Source of the DNA: an uncultured bacterium
GTDB lineage: Bacteria; Planctomycetota; UBA1135; GCA-002686595
Reading direction: 5' to 3'
NCBI GenBank assembly: GCA_937910685.1
Contig: CALEMP010000167.1
Span: forward strand, 1-42,788
DNA: 42,788 nt
Under the pieces are notes generated by a model. The model did not search any database. It was not told the origin of the DNA and saw only the letters and a program-made list of their open reading frames with translations. The position numbers and the translations under genes were made by a program. This document shows, one piece after another, positions 1 to 7,716 of this stretch (the first letter of the stretch is position 1; each line of letters starts with the position of its first letter).

Positions 1-447
1 GTCAGGGGCAACCCCATGGCCGACGACCTCGATCGCATAGACTTCGTGGCTCGCGGCCAGGCCCTCGAAGCCGGGGCCCTCGGAGCTCTCCTCGGCGCCG
101 TGGATCAACTCGCTCCAGGAGTAGAGCGTCGAGGGAGTGCCGTGAATCAGGAGGATAGGAATCGCGCCCTCGGGTCCAGGGCCGTTGGTCCGCGGAGCGT
201 GGTGGTACACGAGCTCCAGGTCACGCGGGCCGCCACCCACGTCGCCCACGAAGTCGAGCCGTTCGAGCTCCCCAATAGCAGCATTCTTGTCCAGGGCAGC
301 CAAGCGCTCCCCAAGTTCCGACTTCCCTAAGGAACCCATGAAGCCGGCCACAAGTGGAATTACGGCCAGGACTAGCAGGGCTAGAACCCAGGTGGAGCGC
401 TTGAAACGCCGGGCGCCCTTAGCCCCGTTTTTGATCAAATCGTGCAT
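1..447 (-). CDS. alpha/beta hydrolase, N-terminal part (runs off window)
   Basis: Reading the minus strand from an ATG at 447 gives 149 codons with no stop before the window edge, so the gene is 3'-truncated here. Residues about 19-38 are a hydrophobic anchor after a basic N-terminus. From about residue 95 comes the motif ILLIHGTPSTLYSW, the oxyanion-hole HG segment of the alpha/beta-hydrolase fold, and then a strand ending in VVGHG. The nucleophile elbow and the rest of the triad lie outside the window, so the substrate cannot be predicted. It is divergent from the lipid operon with only 31 bp between start codons, so the two may share a control region. The hydrolase fold is fairly sure; its function is unknown. 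Confidence 0.8.
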   Translation of the reverse strand, partial: MHDLIKNGAKGARRFKRSTWVLALLVLAVIPLVAGFMGSLGKSELGERLAALDKNAAIGELERLDFVGDVGGGPRDLELVYHHAPRTNGPGPEGAIPILLIHGTPSTLYSWSELIHGAEESSEGPGFEGLAASHEVYAIEVVGHGVAPD

Positions 448-478
448 AACGCTCTATTCGATTAAAAAACCCAAGTGG

Positions 479-1315
479 ATGCATCCAGCAAGGCATTTTT
501 GGCGAAGACTCCAAGTGGAGACCACTCAATACTTACCGCTGATCGCTCTGGCACTCCTGATTCCGGTCATGGCCTTGGCCTGGCTCCGTCAGAAGCGTAC
601 CGGGAACGCCGGGATCGTGGACCTCATCTGGACCGGCAGCATCGGCCTTATGGCCCTGAGCTACGGGCTCCTGACCACCGGCTGGCTGCCTCGACGGGTG
701 CTCGTCATGGTGATCGCTGGCACCTGGTCCGCGCGCCTGACTTATTACCTCTACAAGCGTTTCAGCTCTGAGCCGGAGGACGGGCGCTACGCCAGCCTGC
801 GCACCAGTTGGGGCGAAAAGTTCGAGGCAACCCTCTTTTGGTTCTTCCAAATTCAGGCGCTCCTTGCCGTCCTGCTCTCTCTGACCTTTCTAGCGCTCTG
901 CGCTGCAACTGAAGCCGGCTGGCGAATCCAGGACGGTCTTGCGCTTCTGCTGTTCGTCGTATCTATCCTTGGCGAGGGCATTGCAGATCGACAGCTACAC
1001 GCCTGGCGAACACAGCCCGCAAATCGTGGACGCACCTGCCGCTCGGGCCTATGGGCAAGGTCACGACACCCGAACTACTTCTTCGAGTGGCTGCATTGGC
1101 TCGTCTACCCCTTGATCGGAATCGGCTTGCCCCTTGGCTGGCTGCTTTGGTTAGCCCCAGCGGGAATGCTGTTCCTGGTCATCAAGGTAACCGGCATCCC
1201 GCCAACCGAAGAGCAGTCCCTCAAGAGCCGCGGAGACGATTACCGCGCCTATCAAAACGACACCAACGCCTTTTTCCCAGGACCGACCAAACGCGTCGCT
1301 CCCAACCGCAATTAA
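479..1315 (+). CDS. DUF1295 membrane protein (steroid 5-alpha-reductase/ICMT-like fold)
   Basis: A 278-residue integral membrane protein with about six hydrophobic segments. Near the C-terminus it has the signature RSRHPNYFFEW followed by a conserved tail with GIPPTEEQSLKSRG. This is the DUF1295/steroid-reductase C-terminal pattern, where the family binds NADPH or SAM and acts on lipids; the exact reaction here is not known. I chose ATG 479 because it precedes the first membrane segment. GTG 515 is an in-frame alternative, and the longer open frame upstream overlaps the divergent hydrolase. It is the first gene of the lipid-modification operon, 4 bp before the next gene. In other bacteria DUF1295 genes often sit beside CFA-synthase, COG2907 and DUF1365 genes, which supports a role in fatty-acyl modification. 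Confidence 0.85.
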   Translation: MHPARHFWRRLQVETTQYLPLIALALLIPVMALAWLRQKRTGNAGIVDLIWTGSIGLMALSYGLLTTGWLPRRVLVMVIAGTWSARLTYYLYKRFSSEPEDGRYASLRTSWGEKFEATLFWFFQIQALLAVLLSLTFLALCAATEAGWRIQDGLALLLFVVSILGEGIADRQLHAWRTQPANRGRTCRSGLWARSRHPNYFFEWLHWLVYPLIGIGLPLGWLLWLAPAGMLFLVIKVTGIPPTEEQSLKSRGDDYRAYQNDTNAFFPGPTKRVAPNRN

Positions 1316-1319
1316 CCCG

Positions 1320-2366
1320 ATGAAAGCCACCCTACAACTAATCGAAAAGGGCTACGTGCCCAAGCCAATCCTACGCCGTGGTATTCGAAAACTGCTCGAC
1401 GAGCGCCTGCGTGAACAGCGTTCGATCTTCGAACCCAGCCGTGACCAAGCCCTCACGGATTGGGTTTCGCAGATGCGTACCAGCGACATCGCGCCTGTCC
1501 CCGAGAAGGCCAATGAGCAGCACTACGAGGTTCCGCCTGAGTTCTTCAGGCTAACTCTCGGGAGGAATCTTAAATACAGCTCCGCCTTCTACGGGGAAAA
1601 GTCCACTACCCTCGACGATGCCGAAGAGGAGATGCTACGCATCACCTGTATGCGCGCCGATCTCATCGATGGACAGGACGTGCTTGAACTGGGCTGCGGA
1701 TGGGGCTCATTGACCCTGTGGATGGCTAAAAACTATCCGGCCAGCAAGATTCGAGCCGTTTCGAACTCGGCTCCTCAGCGTGAGTACATCCTTGCGACCG
1801 CCGCAGAGCGCGGCTTGAACAACATCGAGATCTTAACCGCGGACATGAACGAGTTCTGCTCGGATCAACGCTACGACCGGGTCGTCTCGGTCGAGATGTT
1901 CGAGCACATGCGCAATTGGGAGAAGCTTCTCAGTCGAGTCAGCGAATGGCTTTTGCCAGACGGCCGCGTCTTTATGCACGTCTTCGCCCATCAGCGTTAC
2001 GCCTACCCGTTCGAGGTTCGCGACGAGACCGACTGGATGAGCAAGTACTTCTTTACCGGCGGCATGATGCCCTGCCCAGATCTAATTGATCAACTCAACA
2101 TTCCACTTGAGGTCGAGCAGCGCTGGGAGGTCTCCGGCACACACTACGCCCGCACATCCGAGGACTGGCTAAAGAACTTGGAGACCAACAAGGCACGCGT
2201 GCTCGAAATCTTCGAAGAGACCTACGGTGCCGGCGAGGCCGTTCGTTGGTACCACCGCTGGCGAGTGTTCTTCCTGTCCTGCGCCGAGTTGTTTGCCTTT
2301 GACGGCGGTAACGAATGGATTGTCTCACATGTGCGCCTTCGTCGGATCGAGGGGCAGACTCCATGA
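1320..2366 (+). CDS. SAM methyltransferase, coclaurine N-methyltransferase-like branch of the CFA-synthase family
   Basis: 348 residues. The SAM-binding motif LELGCGWGSLTLW lies near residues 123-135, with SVEMFEHMRNW further on. The overall pattern matches the plant (S)-coclaurine N-methyltransferase branch of the CFA superfamily rather than classical Cfa: TTLDDAEEEML before motif I, VSNSAPQREYI after it, an AYPFE...DW segment, VSGTHYARTSEDWL, and a C-terminal NEWIVSHV. Bacterial members are usually annotated as cyclopropane-fatty-acyl-phospholipid synthase-like. The gene lies between DUF1295 and a desaturase, and its stop overlaps the desaturase start (ATGA). Acyl-chain methylation is the likely job from context, but an amine substrate cannot be excluded. 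Confidence 0.85.
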   Translation: MKATLQLIEKGYVPKPILRRGIRKLLDERLREQRSIFEPSRDQALTDWVSQMRTSDIAPVPEKANEQHYEVPPEFFRLTLGRNLKYSSAFYGEKSTTLDDAEEEMLRITCMRADLIDGQDVLELGCGWGSLTLWMAKNYPASKIRAVSNSAPQREYILATAAERGLNNIEILTADMNEFCSDQRYDRVVSVEMFEHMRNWEKLLSRVSEWLLPDGRVFMHVFAHQRYAYPFEVRDETDWMSKYFFTGGMMPCPDLIDQLNIPLEVEQRWEVSGTHYARTSEDWLKNLETNKARVLEIFEETYGAGEAVRWYHRWRVFFLSCAELFAFDGGNEWIVSHVRLRRIEGQTP

Positions 2367-3322
2367 GCACAATGCCGAGCCAGCCCGAAGCCGCCCAGGC
2401 CCCCCAAGGCCCGTGGCGGAGTTTCGTGTGTTGGCTGGACTCTTGGGCCGAGGACCAGCGGACCGCTACATCAGCCCCCAAGGATGTGGACTGGTTGCGC
2501 GTGGTGCCTTTTATCGCGCTTCACCTGAGTTGCCTCTTCGCAATCACCGTCGGCTGGAGCTGGACGGCTCTTACCGTCGCCACCCTGGCCTACTGTGCTC
2601 GCATGTTCGCGATCACGGCCTTCTACCACAGGTTCTTCTCGCATCGCTCTTTCAAGACCTCACGAGCGATGCAATTCGTCTTCGCTCTTATCGGCGCAAC
2701 TGCGATTCAACGGGGCCCCATCTGGTGGGCATCACACCACCGAGCACACCATACAGTCTCAGATGAGGAAGCTGACGTGCACTCACCGGTTCGCCATGGC
2801 TTCTGGTGGAGCCACGTGGGCTGGGTCCTGTCGCGCGCCAACTTTCGCCCGCGGTTCGAACTGGTTACGGACCTAATGCGCTTCCCCGAACTGCGTTTCC
2901 TAGATCGCTTCGACATCCTCTTGCCGGCCCTGTCCTTCTTCGGTTTCTACGGTCTAGGGGTTGGATTAGCCGAACTCGGGCTTCAGACCAGCGGATGGCA
3001 GATCGTGATCTGGGGTTTCAGCATCTCCACCATCGTGACGCACCACGTGACTTTTTCCATCAACTCCGTCGCGCACCGCTCTGGCTCGCGCAGCTACGAC
3101 ACCACGGACGACAGCCGCAACAACCTACTGCTGTCGCTGTTAACCTTCGGCGAGGGATGGCACAACAACCACCACCGCTACCCAGCCTCGGCTCGCCAGG
3201 GTTTCCAGTGGTGGCAGATCGACATCTCTTACTACGTACTCCGCCTTATGGCGGCACTTGGACTTGTCTGGCATCTCAAACCCGTGCCCGCCCGAGTTAT
3301 TGCGCAGGGGCGCCCCCATTGA
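2363..3322 (+). CDS. membrane fatty-acid desaturase (delta-9 / stearoyl-CoA type)
   Basis: 319 residues with the three histidine boxes of membrane di-iron acyl desaturases: HRFFSH near residue 88, HHRAHH near 124, and HNNHH near 267, with paired hydrophobic segments between them. The segment after box 2 (VSDEEADVHSP) and GWHNNHH are typical of the stearoyl-CoA/OLE1-type delta-9 class, which inserts a cis double bond into acyl chains using O2 and an electron donor. No cytochrome b5 domain is fused, so a separate donor is needed. The ATG at 2363 overlaps the upstream stop by 4 nt; the frame opens 48 nt earlier, but that part lies inside the preceding gene. In this operon it probably makes the double bond on which the two methyltransferases act. 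Confidence 0.9.
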   Translation: MSTMPSQPEAAQAPQGPWRSFVCWLDSWAEDQRTATSAPKDVDWLRVVPFIALHLSCLFAITVGWSWTALTVATLAYCARMFAITAFYHRFFSHRSFKTSRAMQFVFALIGATAIQRGPIWWASHHRAHHTVSDEEADVHSPVRHGFWWSHVGWVLSRANFRPRFELVTDLMRFPELRFLDRFDILLPALSFFGFYGLGVGLAELGLQTSGWQIVIWGFSISTIVTHHVTFSINSVAHRSGSRSYDTTDDSRNNLLLSLLTFGEGWHNNHHRYPASARQGFQWWQIDISYYVLRLMAALGLVWHLKPVPARVIAQGRPH

Positions 3323-4578
3323 AGGTCGCCGTCGTCGGGACCGGGATATCAGGATTGGTCGCCGCCCGTAAACTGCACCGCGAGCACGACATTACAGTCT
3401 TCGAGGCATCCGATAGGATTGGTGGACACACAAACACCGTCGACGTTGAGACCCCCAGCGGACCTCTCGCTGTGGACACGGGGTTTATTGTCTTCAACCA
3501 GCGCACCTACCCGAACTTTTGCAAGCTGTTGGGAGAACTCAACGTCGACTGGCAGGAAAGCCACATGAGTTTCTCGGCGCGCTGCGAGTCCACCGGACTC
3601 GAATACAACGGCACAGATATGAACGGGCTCTTCGCCCAGCGCTCCAACCTAGTGCGCCCGGCCTTCTGGCGCATGGTCCGCGATATTTTGCGCTTCTATC
3701 GCGAAGCACCGGCAGTGCTCAAGCGCCCCGACGACGACACCACACTAGGCGAGTATCTTGAGCGCGGGGGCTATTCCCGCATGTTCATTGAGAAGCATCT
3801 AATCCCCATGGGCGGCGCTGTCTGGTCGGCAACTCCCGCAACGATGCGCTCGTTCCCCTTACGTTTTCTGGTTCAGTTTTTCCACAACCACGGCTTCCTC
3901 CAGGTCGACGATCGGCCTCAGTGGCTCGTAGTGAAGGGCGGTTCGCGCGAGTACGTAAAGCCCTTAGTCGAACCTTTCCGCGACTGCATCCGCTTGGGCA
4001 CGCCCATCATCCGCGTCGAACGGAACAGTAGCGGCGTACGGCTGCACTCGACCCATGGAGACGAGGGCTGCTTTGATCGAGTCGTACTGGCAACACATGC
4101 CGACACGAGCCTACGCATGCTTGTGGATGCAACTCCACGCGAGAAAGCGATCCTGAGGGCATTTAAATTCCAGACCAACGAAGCCGTGCTCCATACTGAC
4201 TCTAGCCTGATGCCGCGCCGACGTCGTGCATGGGCCAGTTGGAACTACCACATCACCGATCCGCAGGGCGGACCGGGTCCGCCGGCCGTGACGTACTGGA
4301 TGAATCAATTGCAGGGTCTTCCCGGCAAGACACCTTATTTTGTGACGCTCAACCGCAGCAGCGCGATCGCCCCCGAAAAAGTCTTGCGTCGCTTCCAATA
4401 CGAGCACCCGATCTTCTCGACCAAGACGGTGCATGCCCAACGTAGGCATGCCGAAATCGACGGAGTTCACCGTGTGCACTTTTGCGGCGCTTACTGGCGC
4501 TACGGTTTCCATGAGGACGGTGTCCAAAGCGCTATGGCTGTGCTGAAAAACCTAAACTGCATGGACCTAGTTCAATGA
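3319..4578 (+). CDS. FAD/NAD(P)-binding amine-oxidase-fold oxidoreductase (COG2907)
   Basis: 419 residues. The N-terminal dinucleotide-binding motif VAVVGTGISGLVAARKL is followed by FEASDRIGGHTNTV, the FAD-contacting GG motif of the amine-oxidase/phytoene-desaturase superfamily. The C-terminal FCGAYWRYGFHEDG segment is the closing FAD motif of COG2907. The start is a TTG at 3319 inside the sequence ATTGA, overlapping the desaturase stop. COG2907 genes are regularly next to DUF1365 and CFA-synthase genes, as here. In Rhodobacter a flavoprotein desaturase and a CFA-like methylase from a comparable cluster make methylated furan fatty acids; I recall this from the literature and did not check it. 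An acyl-chain desaturase or oxidase role is therefore plausible but inferred. Confidence 0.88.
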   Translation: MKVAVVGTGISGLVAARKLHREHDITVFEASDRIGGHTNTVDVETPSGPLAVDTGFIVFNQRTYPNFCKLLGELNVDWQESHMSFSARCESTGLEYNGTDMNGLFAQRSNLVRPAFWRMVRDILRFYREAPAVLKRPDDDTTLGEYLERGGYSRMFIEKHLIPMGGAVWSATPATMRSFPLRFLVQFFHNHGFLQVDDRPQWLVVKGGSREYVKPLVEPFRDCIRLGTPIIRVERNSSGVRLHSTHGDEGCFDRVVLATHADTSLRMLVDATPREKAILRAFKFQTNEAVLHTDSSLMPRRRRAWASWNYHITDPQGGPGPPAVTYWMNQLQGLPGKTPYFVTLNRSSAIAPEKVLRRFQYEHPIFSTKTVHAQRRHAEIDGVHRVHFCGAYWRYGFHEDGVQSAMAVLKNLNCMDLVQ

Positions 4579-5333
4579 ACAGCGCCCTCTACACGGGTAA
4601 CGTAGTTCACCGTCGCTTCAGCGAGAGGCTGCACTCCTTCCGTTATCGCATTCATCTGATGCTGCTCGATCTGGACGAGCTGGAGGATGTCTTCTCCAGC
4701 CGCTGGCTTTGGTCCAACGGACGTCCCAACCTGGTCTCGTTCCAGCGCCGCGACTACCTCGGTGCCAGCGATACGCCCTTGGCCGAGGCCGTGCTTGATC
4801 GCGTCCAGGAGAGCCTCCAGAGGCGACCCAATGGTTCAGTTCGTATCCTGACCCAGCTGCGAACCCTCGGCTACCTGTTCAACCCGGTTAGCTTCTACTT
4901 CTGCTACGACAAGGCCGGCAAACTCGATGCGATTGTGACCGAGATCACCAACACACCCTGGGGCGAGCGACATACCTATGTGCTGGACGCCGCCGGCCAG
5001 GACGATCTGACGTTTCGCTTCGACAAAAATTTCCACGTCTCGCCATTCTTCCACATGGACCAGGTCTACGAGTGGCACTTCAAGGTCGCTACCGACACCG
5101 TTGACGTCTCCATGACCAACTACGAGAACGGGTGCGCTGTTTTCCACGTCAGCCTGGCTATGGAGCGCAAATCGCTGGGAGGCCGCAGCCTTGCCGCCGC
5201 GCTCGTGCAATACCCAATCCAGCCTTTGCGCATGCACTTAGCCATCTACTGGCACGCGGCACGACTGCTCATCAAACGGGTCTCTTTCTTTACACATCCC
5301 AAAAAACGCATTCCCGCAGAGCGGGCCAGCTGA
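4575..5333 (+). CDS. DUF1365 family protein
   Basis: 252 residues matching the DUF1365 (COG3496) pattern: an opening YTGNVVHRRFSERLHSFRY, then DYLG, then LRTLGYLFNPVSFYFCYD, and ITNTPWGERHTYVL in the middle. No catalytic residue is established for the family. It is nearly always encoded between the COG2907 flavoprotein and a CFA-synthase-like methyltransferase, the order seen here, so it is thought to help in the same lipid reaction. The ATG overlaps the upstream stop by 4 nt (ATGA), and the next gene starts 2 nt after its stop. The C-terminus has one possible amphipathic or hydrophobic stretch, compatible with membrane association. Confidence 0.88.
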   Translation: MNSALYTGNVVHRRFSERLHSFRYRIHLMLLDLDELEDVFSSRWLWSNGRPNLVSFQRRDYLGASDTPLAEAVLDRVQESLQRRPNGSVRILTQLRTLGYLFNPVSFYFCYDKAGKLDAIVTEITNTPWGERHTYVLDAAGQDDLTFRFDKNFHVSPFFHMDQVYEWHFKVATDTVDVSMTNYENGCAVFHVSLAMERKSLGGRSLAAALVQYPIQPLRMHLAIYWHAARLLIKRVSFFTHPKKRIPAERAS

Positions 5334-5335
5334 TT

Positions 5336-6697
5336 ATGAAGACCAAGACTTCTATGGAAAACTCCAGACCTACAGTCGCCTCACCTCCTGTGAGTTCGAT
5401 TGCAGCGGAGACGATGGCCCTCCCTGCACGCCGGGACCCTTCGAAACATCAAACGAAGGGCCAGAGCCTATCCAGCAGCGCTCGCCCTCCATTGATCGGG
5501 CGCAAGGTTTTGGCGCGGATGAGCGAAGTCAGCTCGGGCAGCCTAAGCTTGCTGGAAGGCGGCCGACGACATGATTTCGGTAAGGCCGAGGCAGGCCTAC
5601 CCCATGCGACCATTGAGGTGCGCGACGCCCGCTTCTGGGCGGCCGTCGCTTTCCGCGGTAGCATTGGCGCCGGGGAGGCCTACTCGAAGGGCTGGTGGAC
5701 CAGCGCTGATCCGGTTGCAGTGGTACGCGTATTTGTGCGCAACGGAGAAGCCCTTGACGGACTAGAGCGAGGTTTCGCACGGCTTTCGCGACCATTCCTG
5801 GCTGTCTACCACGCCCTGCGACGCAACAATGAGCGTGGCAGCGCTGAGAACATTCGCGCGCACTACGATGTATCCAACGAGTTCTTCGCCCTGTTCCTAG
5901 ACCCCACGATGACTTACTCCTGCGGCGTCTACGAACATCCCGAGGCCACGCTGGAAGAGGCCTCGATCGCCAAGATCGATCGACTCTGTCGCAAACTCGA
6001 CCTGAAGCCGAGTGACCATCTGCTCGAAATCGGTACGGGTTGGGGTGCCTTCGCCCTGCACGCCGCCCGCGAGTACGGTTGCCGCGTAACGACCACCACC
6101 ATCTCCAAAGAACAGCATGTGCTGGCAGAGAAGCGCATTCGCGAAGCCGGCCTGGAGGATCGCATTACGTTGCTCTTCCAGGACTATCGTCGACTCGAAG
6201 GCACCTATGACAAGCTGGTCTCAGTGGAAATGATCGAAGCCGTCGGAGCCGACTACTACGGCGAGTTTTTCGAATGCTGCTCCAAACTCCTCAAGCCCGA
6301 GGGAAGCATGGCGCTGCAGGCAATCACAATCTCCGACCAACACTTCGAACGAGCTCGACGGTCCGTGGACTTCATTCAGCGGCACGTATTCCCCGGCTCC
6401 TGTATCCCCTCGGTCACCGCCCTGATCTCCGCCGCGACCCGCTCGAGCGACCTACGCGTGGCGGAGCTCGAGGATATCGGTCCGCACTATGTCAAAACCC
6501 TTGCCACCTGGCGCGAGGCCTTGCGCGCGCGCTGGTCAGATGCGATGGCCATGGGATACTCGGACGATTTCCTGCGCCAATGGGAGTTCTACTTCGCCTA
6601 TTGCGAAGGCGGATTTGCCGAGCGCCACATCAGCGATGTACACATGTTGCTTCAGCGTCCCGGTGTGCGCCCCCCGATCACGGCACGCCCCATTTAA
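5336..6697 (+). CDS. cyclopropane-fatty-acyl-phospholipid synthase-like methyltransferase (COG2230)
   Basis: 453 residues. An N-terminal lipid-binding region (about 60-160) is followed by the catalytic SAM domain: HYDVSNEFFALFLDPTMTYSCGVY, LEIGTGWGAFALHAA near residue 233, and SVEMIEAVG. The pattern then runs LQAITISDQ and HYVKTLATWR. The YSCG cysteine and EMIE glutamate correspond to bicarbonate-site residues of E. coli Cfa; the position of the Cfa histidine in LLHTIG is Q here (LQAIT), as I recall is usual for the branch linked to COG2907/DUF1365. The reaction is transfer of a SAM methyl to an acyl double bond; the product may be a methyl branch rather than a ring. I chose ATG 5336, 2 nt after the DUF1365 stop. 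It is the last clear gene of the operon. Confidence 0.9.
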   Translation: MKTKTSMENSRPTVASPPVSSIAAETMALPARRDPSKHQTKGQSLSSSARPPLIGRKVLARMSEVSSGSLSLLEGGRRHDFGKAEAGLPHATIEVRDARFWAAVAFRGSIGAGEAYSKGWWTSADPVAVVRVFVRNGEALDGLERGFARLSRPFLAVYHALRRNNERGSAENIRAHYDVSNEFFALFLDPTMTYSCGVYEHPEATLEEASIAKIDRLCRKLDLKPSDHLLEIGTGWGAFALHAAREYGCRVTTTTISKEQHVLAEKRIREAGLEDRITLLFQDYRRLEGTYDKLVSVEMIEAVGADYYGEFFECCSKLLKPEGSMALQAITISDQHFERARRSVDFIQRHVFPGSCIPSVTALISAATRSSDLRVAELEDIGPHYVKTLATWREALRARWSDAMAMGYSDDFLRQWEFYFAYCEGGFAERHISDVHMLLQRPGVRPPITARPI

Positions 6698-6942
6698 AGA
6701 TGCACAACGAAGACCATCAGGTACTTTTCCAAGCAGGTCGGTTGGCCCCCATGAGGGCGGTGTCAGGCCGCCTACGCCGACGCAAGAACACCATACTTGT
6801 GGCCTCCGGCGTGCTCGGCTTGCTTGCCAACAGTCTGATTGTAGCCCCCGGATGGATCACCTATCCCGCGTCTTCGAAGGTCGGGGGCTTGACCCCATCC
6901 CCCACCACCTTGCACCCATGCCCCGCCCTTCCGTCAACACTC
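6698..6942. other. convergent gap with a possible short membrane ORF
   Basis: 245 bp between the end of the lipid operon and the convergent kinase gene. On the plus strand an ATG at 6700 lies 2 nt after the CFA-like stop, the same close spacing seen inside the operon. It opens a frame whose first ~60 codons encode an RRRK-rich stretch and one hydrophobic segment (ILVASGVLGLLANSLIV). The frame stays open into antisense of the kinase, so its true end is unclear. It may be a remnant of a further operon gene or chance. I see no convincing terminator hairpin with a T-tract. Confidence 0.25.
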
Positions 6943-7659
6943 CTAGCCCGGACCGAGAGGCTCGTCCCATCTGGGCCAGGGGCCACTGGAAGGACGCCGC
7001 TCTTCCCCATCCCGAGTGCGAAGGATCCGGCGGGTGATGAAGTTGTACAGGGGCTTTCCCGTGTGCTTCCAAATCAGAGCAATGCGCCGGCGCTTAAAAC
7101 CATGCCCAGATCCCTGGCTCTGTTCCTGAGAACCGCGACCATCCCGGGTGTACCGCCGGCGGTGCTTTTGCAGGTGCCGCAGATCTTCGGCGCAACGGCT
7201 TTTGAATCCCCAGCCACCCATTCCGTGCACGCTGGCCAACTGGAAATCCAGGAGCGCCGGACGCCCGTCGGGCAACACCATGATGTTCTGCTCCTTGTGC
7301 AGATCGTTGTGGCAAACCCCATGCCCATGAACCTTGGCCACCAGGGCGTCGAGATGGTCAAAGTAATCCCTGGGAAGGAATGCAGTCTTGGAAAGGGGTG
7401 CTCCCGGCAGGTGGTTGCGTAACAGCTCTTTCCCATGGCCCAAGTCCTTGGGGTCCAGGCGCGGCACCCCGGTGAGGCCCTCAAGCACTTGCAAGGCCCT
7501 GCGCTCACGCCGGCACAGCATCCGCGCAATCCAACCAGTCAAGGGAAGCCAAGAGCCAGATGCCTCCCGCAGAATCCGATCCTTTCCATCACCCCTCAGG
7601 CGCAGCACGCGCCCGAATGAGTCTTCTTTCAGAATCTCCCTTCGATTTGGGTGCCCCAT
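6943..7659 (-). CDS. WaaP/RIO-like small-molecule kinase (lipopolysaccharide-kinase type)
   Basis: 238 residues. The C-lobe has the catalytic loop HNDLHKEQN (D as base, N as metal ligand) and LLDFQLA, where the DFG of protein kinases is replaced by DFQ as in WaaP/Kdo-kinase and RIO-like families. These enzymes phosphorylate sugars of the LPS core or related small molecules at the inner face of the membrane. The N-lobe is short, and I could not place the ATP-binding lysine with certainty. ATG 7659 was chosen over the longer frame because it lies exactly 6 nt after a TAnnnT hexamer and leaves room for the divergent ABC promoter. LpxB is encoded 2.6 kb away, consistent with an envelope-sugar substrate. 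Confidence 0.78.
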   Translation of the reverse strand: MGHPNRREILKEDSFGRVLRLRGDGKDRILREASGSWLPLTGWIARMLCRRERRALQVLEGLTGVPRLDPKDLGHGKELLRNHLPGAPLSKTAFLPRDYFDHLDALVAKVHGHGVCHNDLHKEQNIMVLPDGRPALLDFQLASVHGMGGWGFKSRCAEDLRHLQKHRRRYTRDGRGSQEQSQGSGHGFKRRRIALIWKHTGKPLYNFITRRILRTRDGEERRPSSGPWPRWDEPLGPG

Positions 7660-7665
7660 GCTTCT

Positions 7666-7671
7666 AGGGTA
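7666..7671 (-). promoter_or_regulatory. candidate -10 (TAnnnT) of the kinase gene, leaderless spacing
   Basis: TACCCT on the minus strand, followed by exactly 6 nt and the ATG at 7659. The same arrangement precedes five other starts in the window. No -35 consensus is evident. Confidence 0.5.
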
Positions 7672-7704
7672 CCGAGCTCTGGGAGCATTTCCCTCCCCTC
7701 CTTG

Positions 7705-7710
7705 TAGTTT
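7705..7710 (+). promoter_or_regulatory. candidate -10 (TAnnnT) of the ABC exporter operon, leaderless spacing
   Basis: TAGTTT, then CAGCCC, then the ATG at 7717. Transcription would begin at or next to the start codon. Confidence 0.5.
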
Positions 7711-7716
7711 CAGCCC

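Noticed and set aside
16..330. Plus-strand ORF at the window's left edge
   Set aside because: It is antisense to the alpha/beta hydrolase, whose minus-strand translation carries recognisable motifs and no stop.
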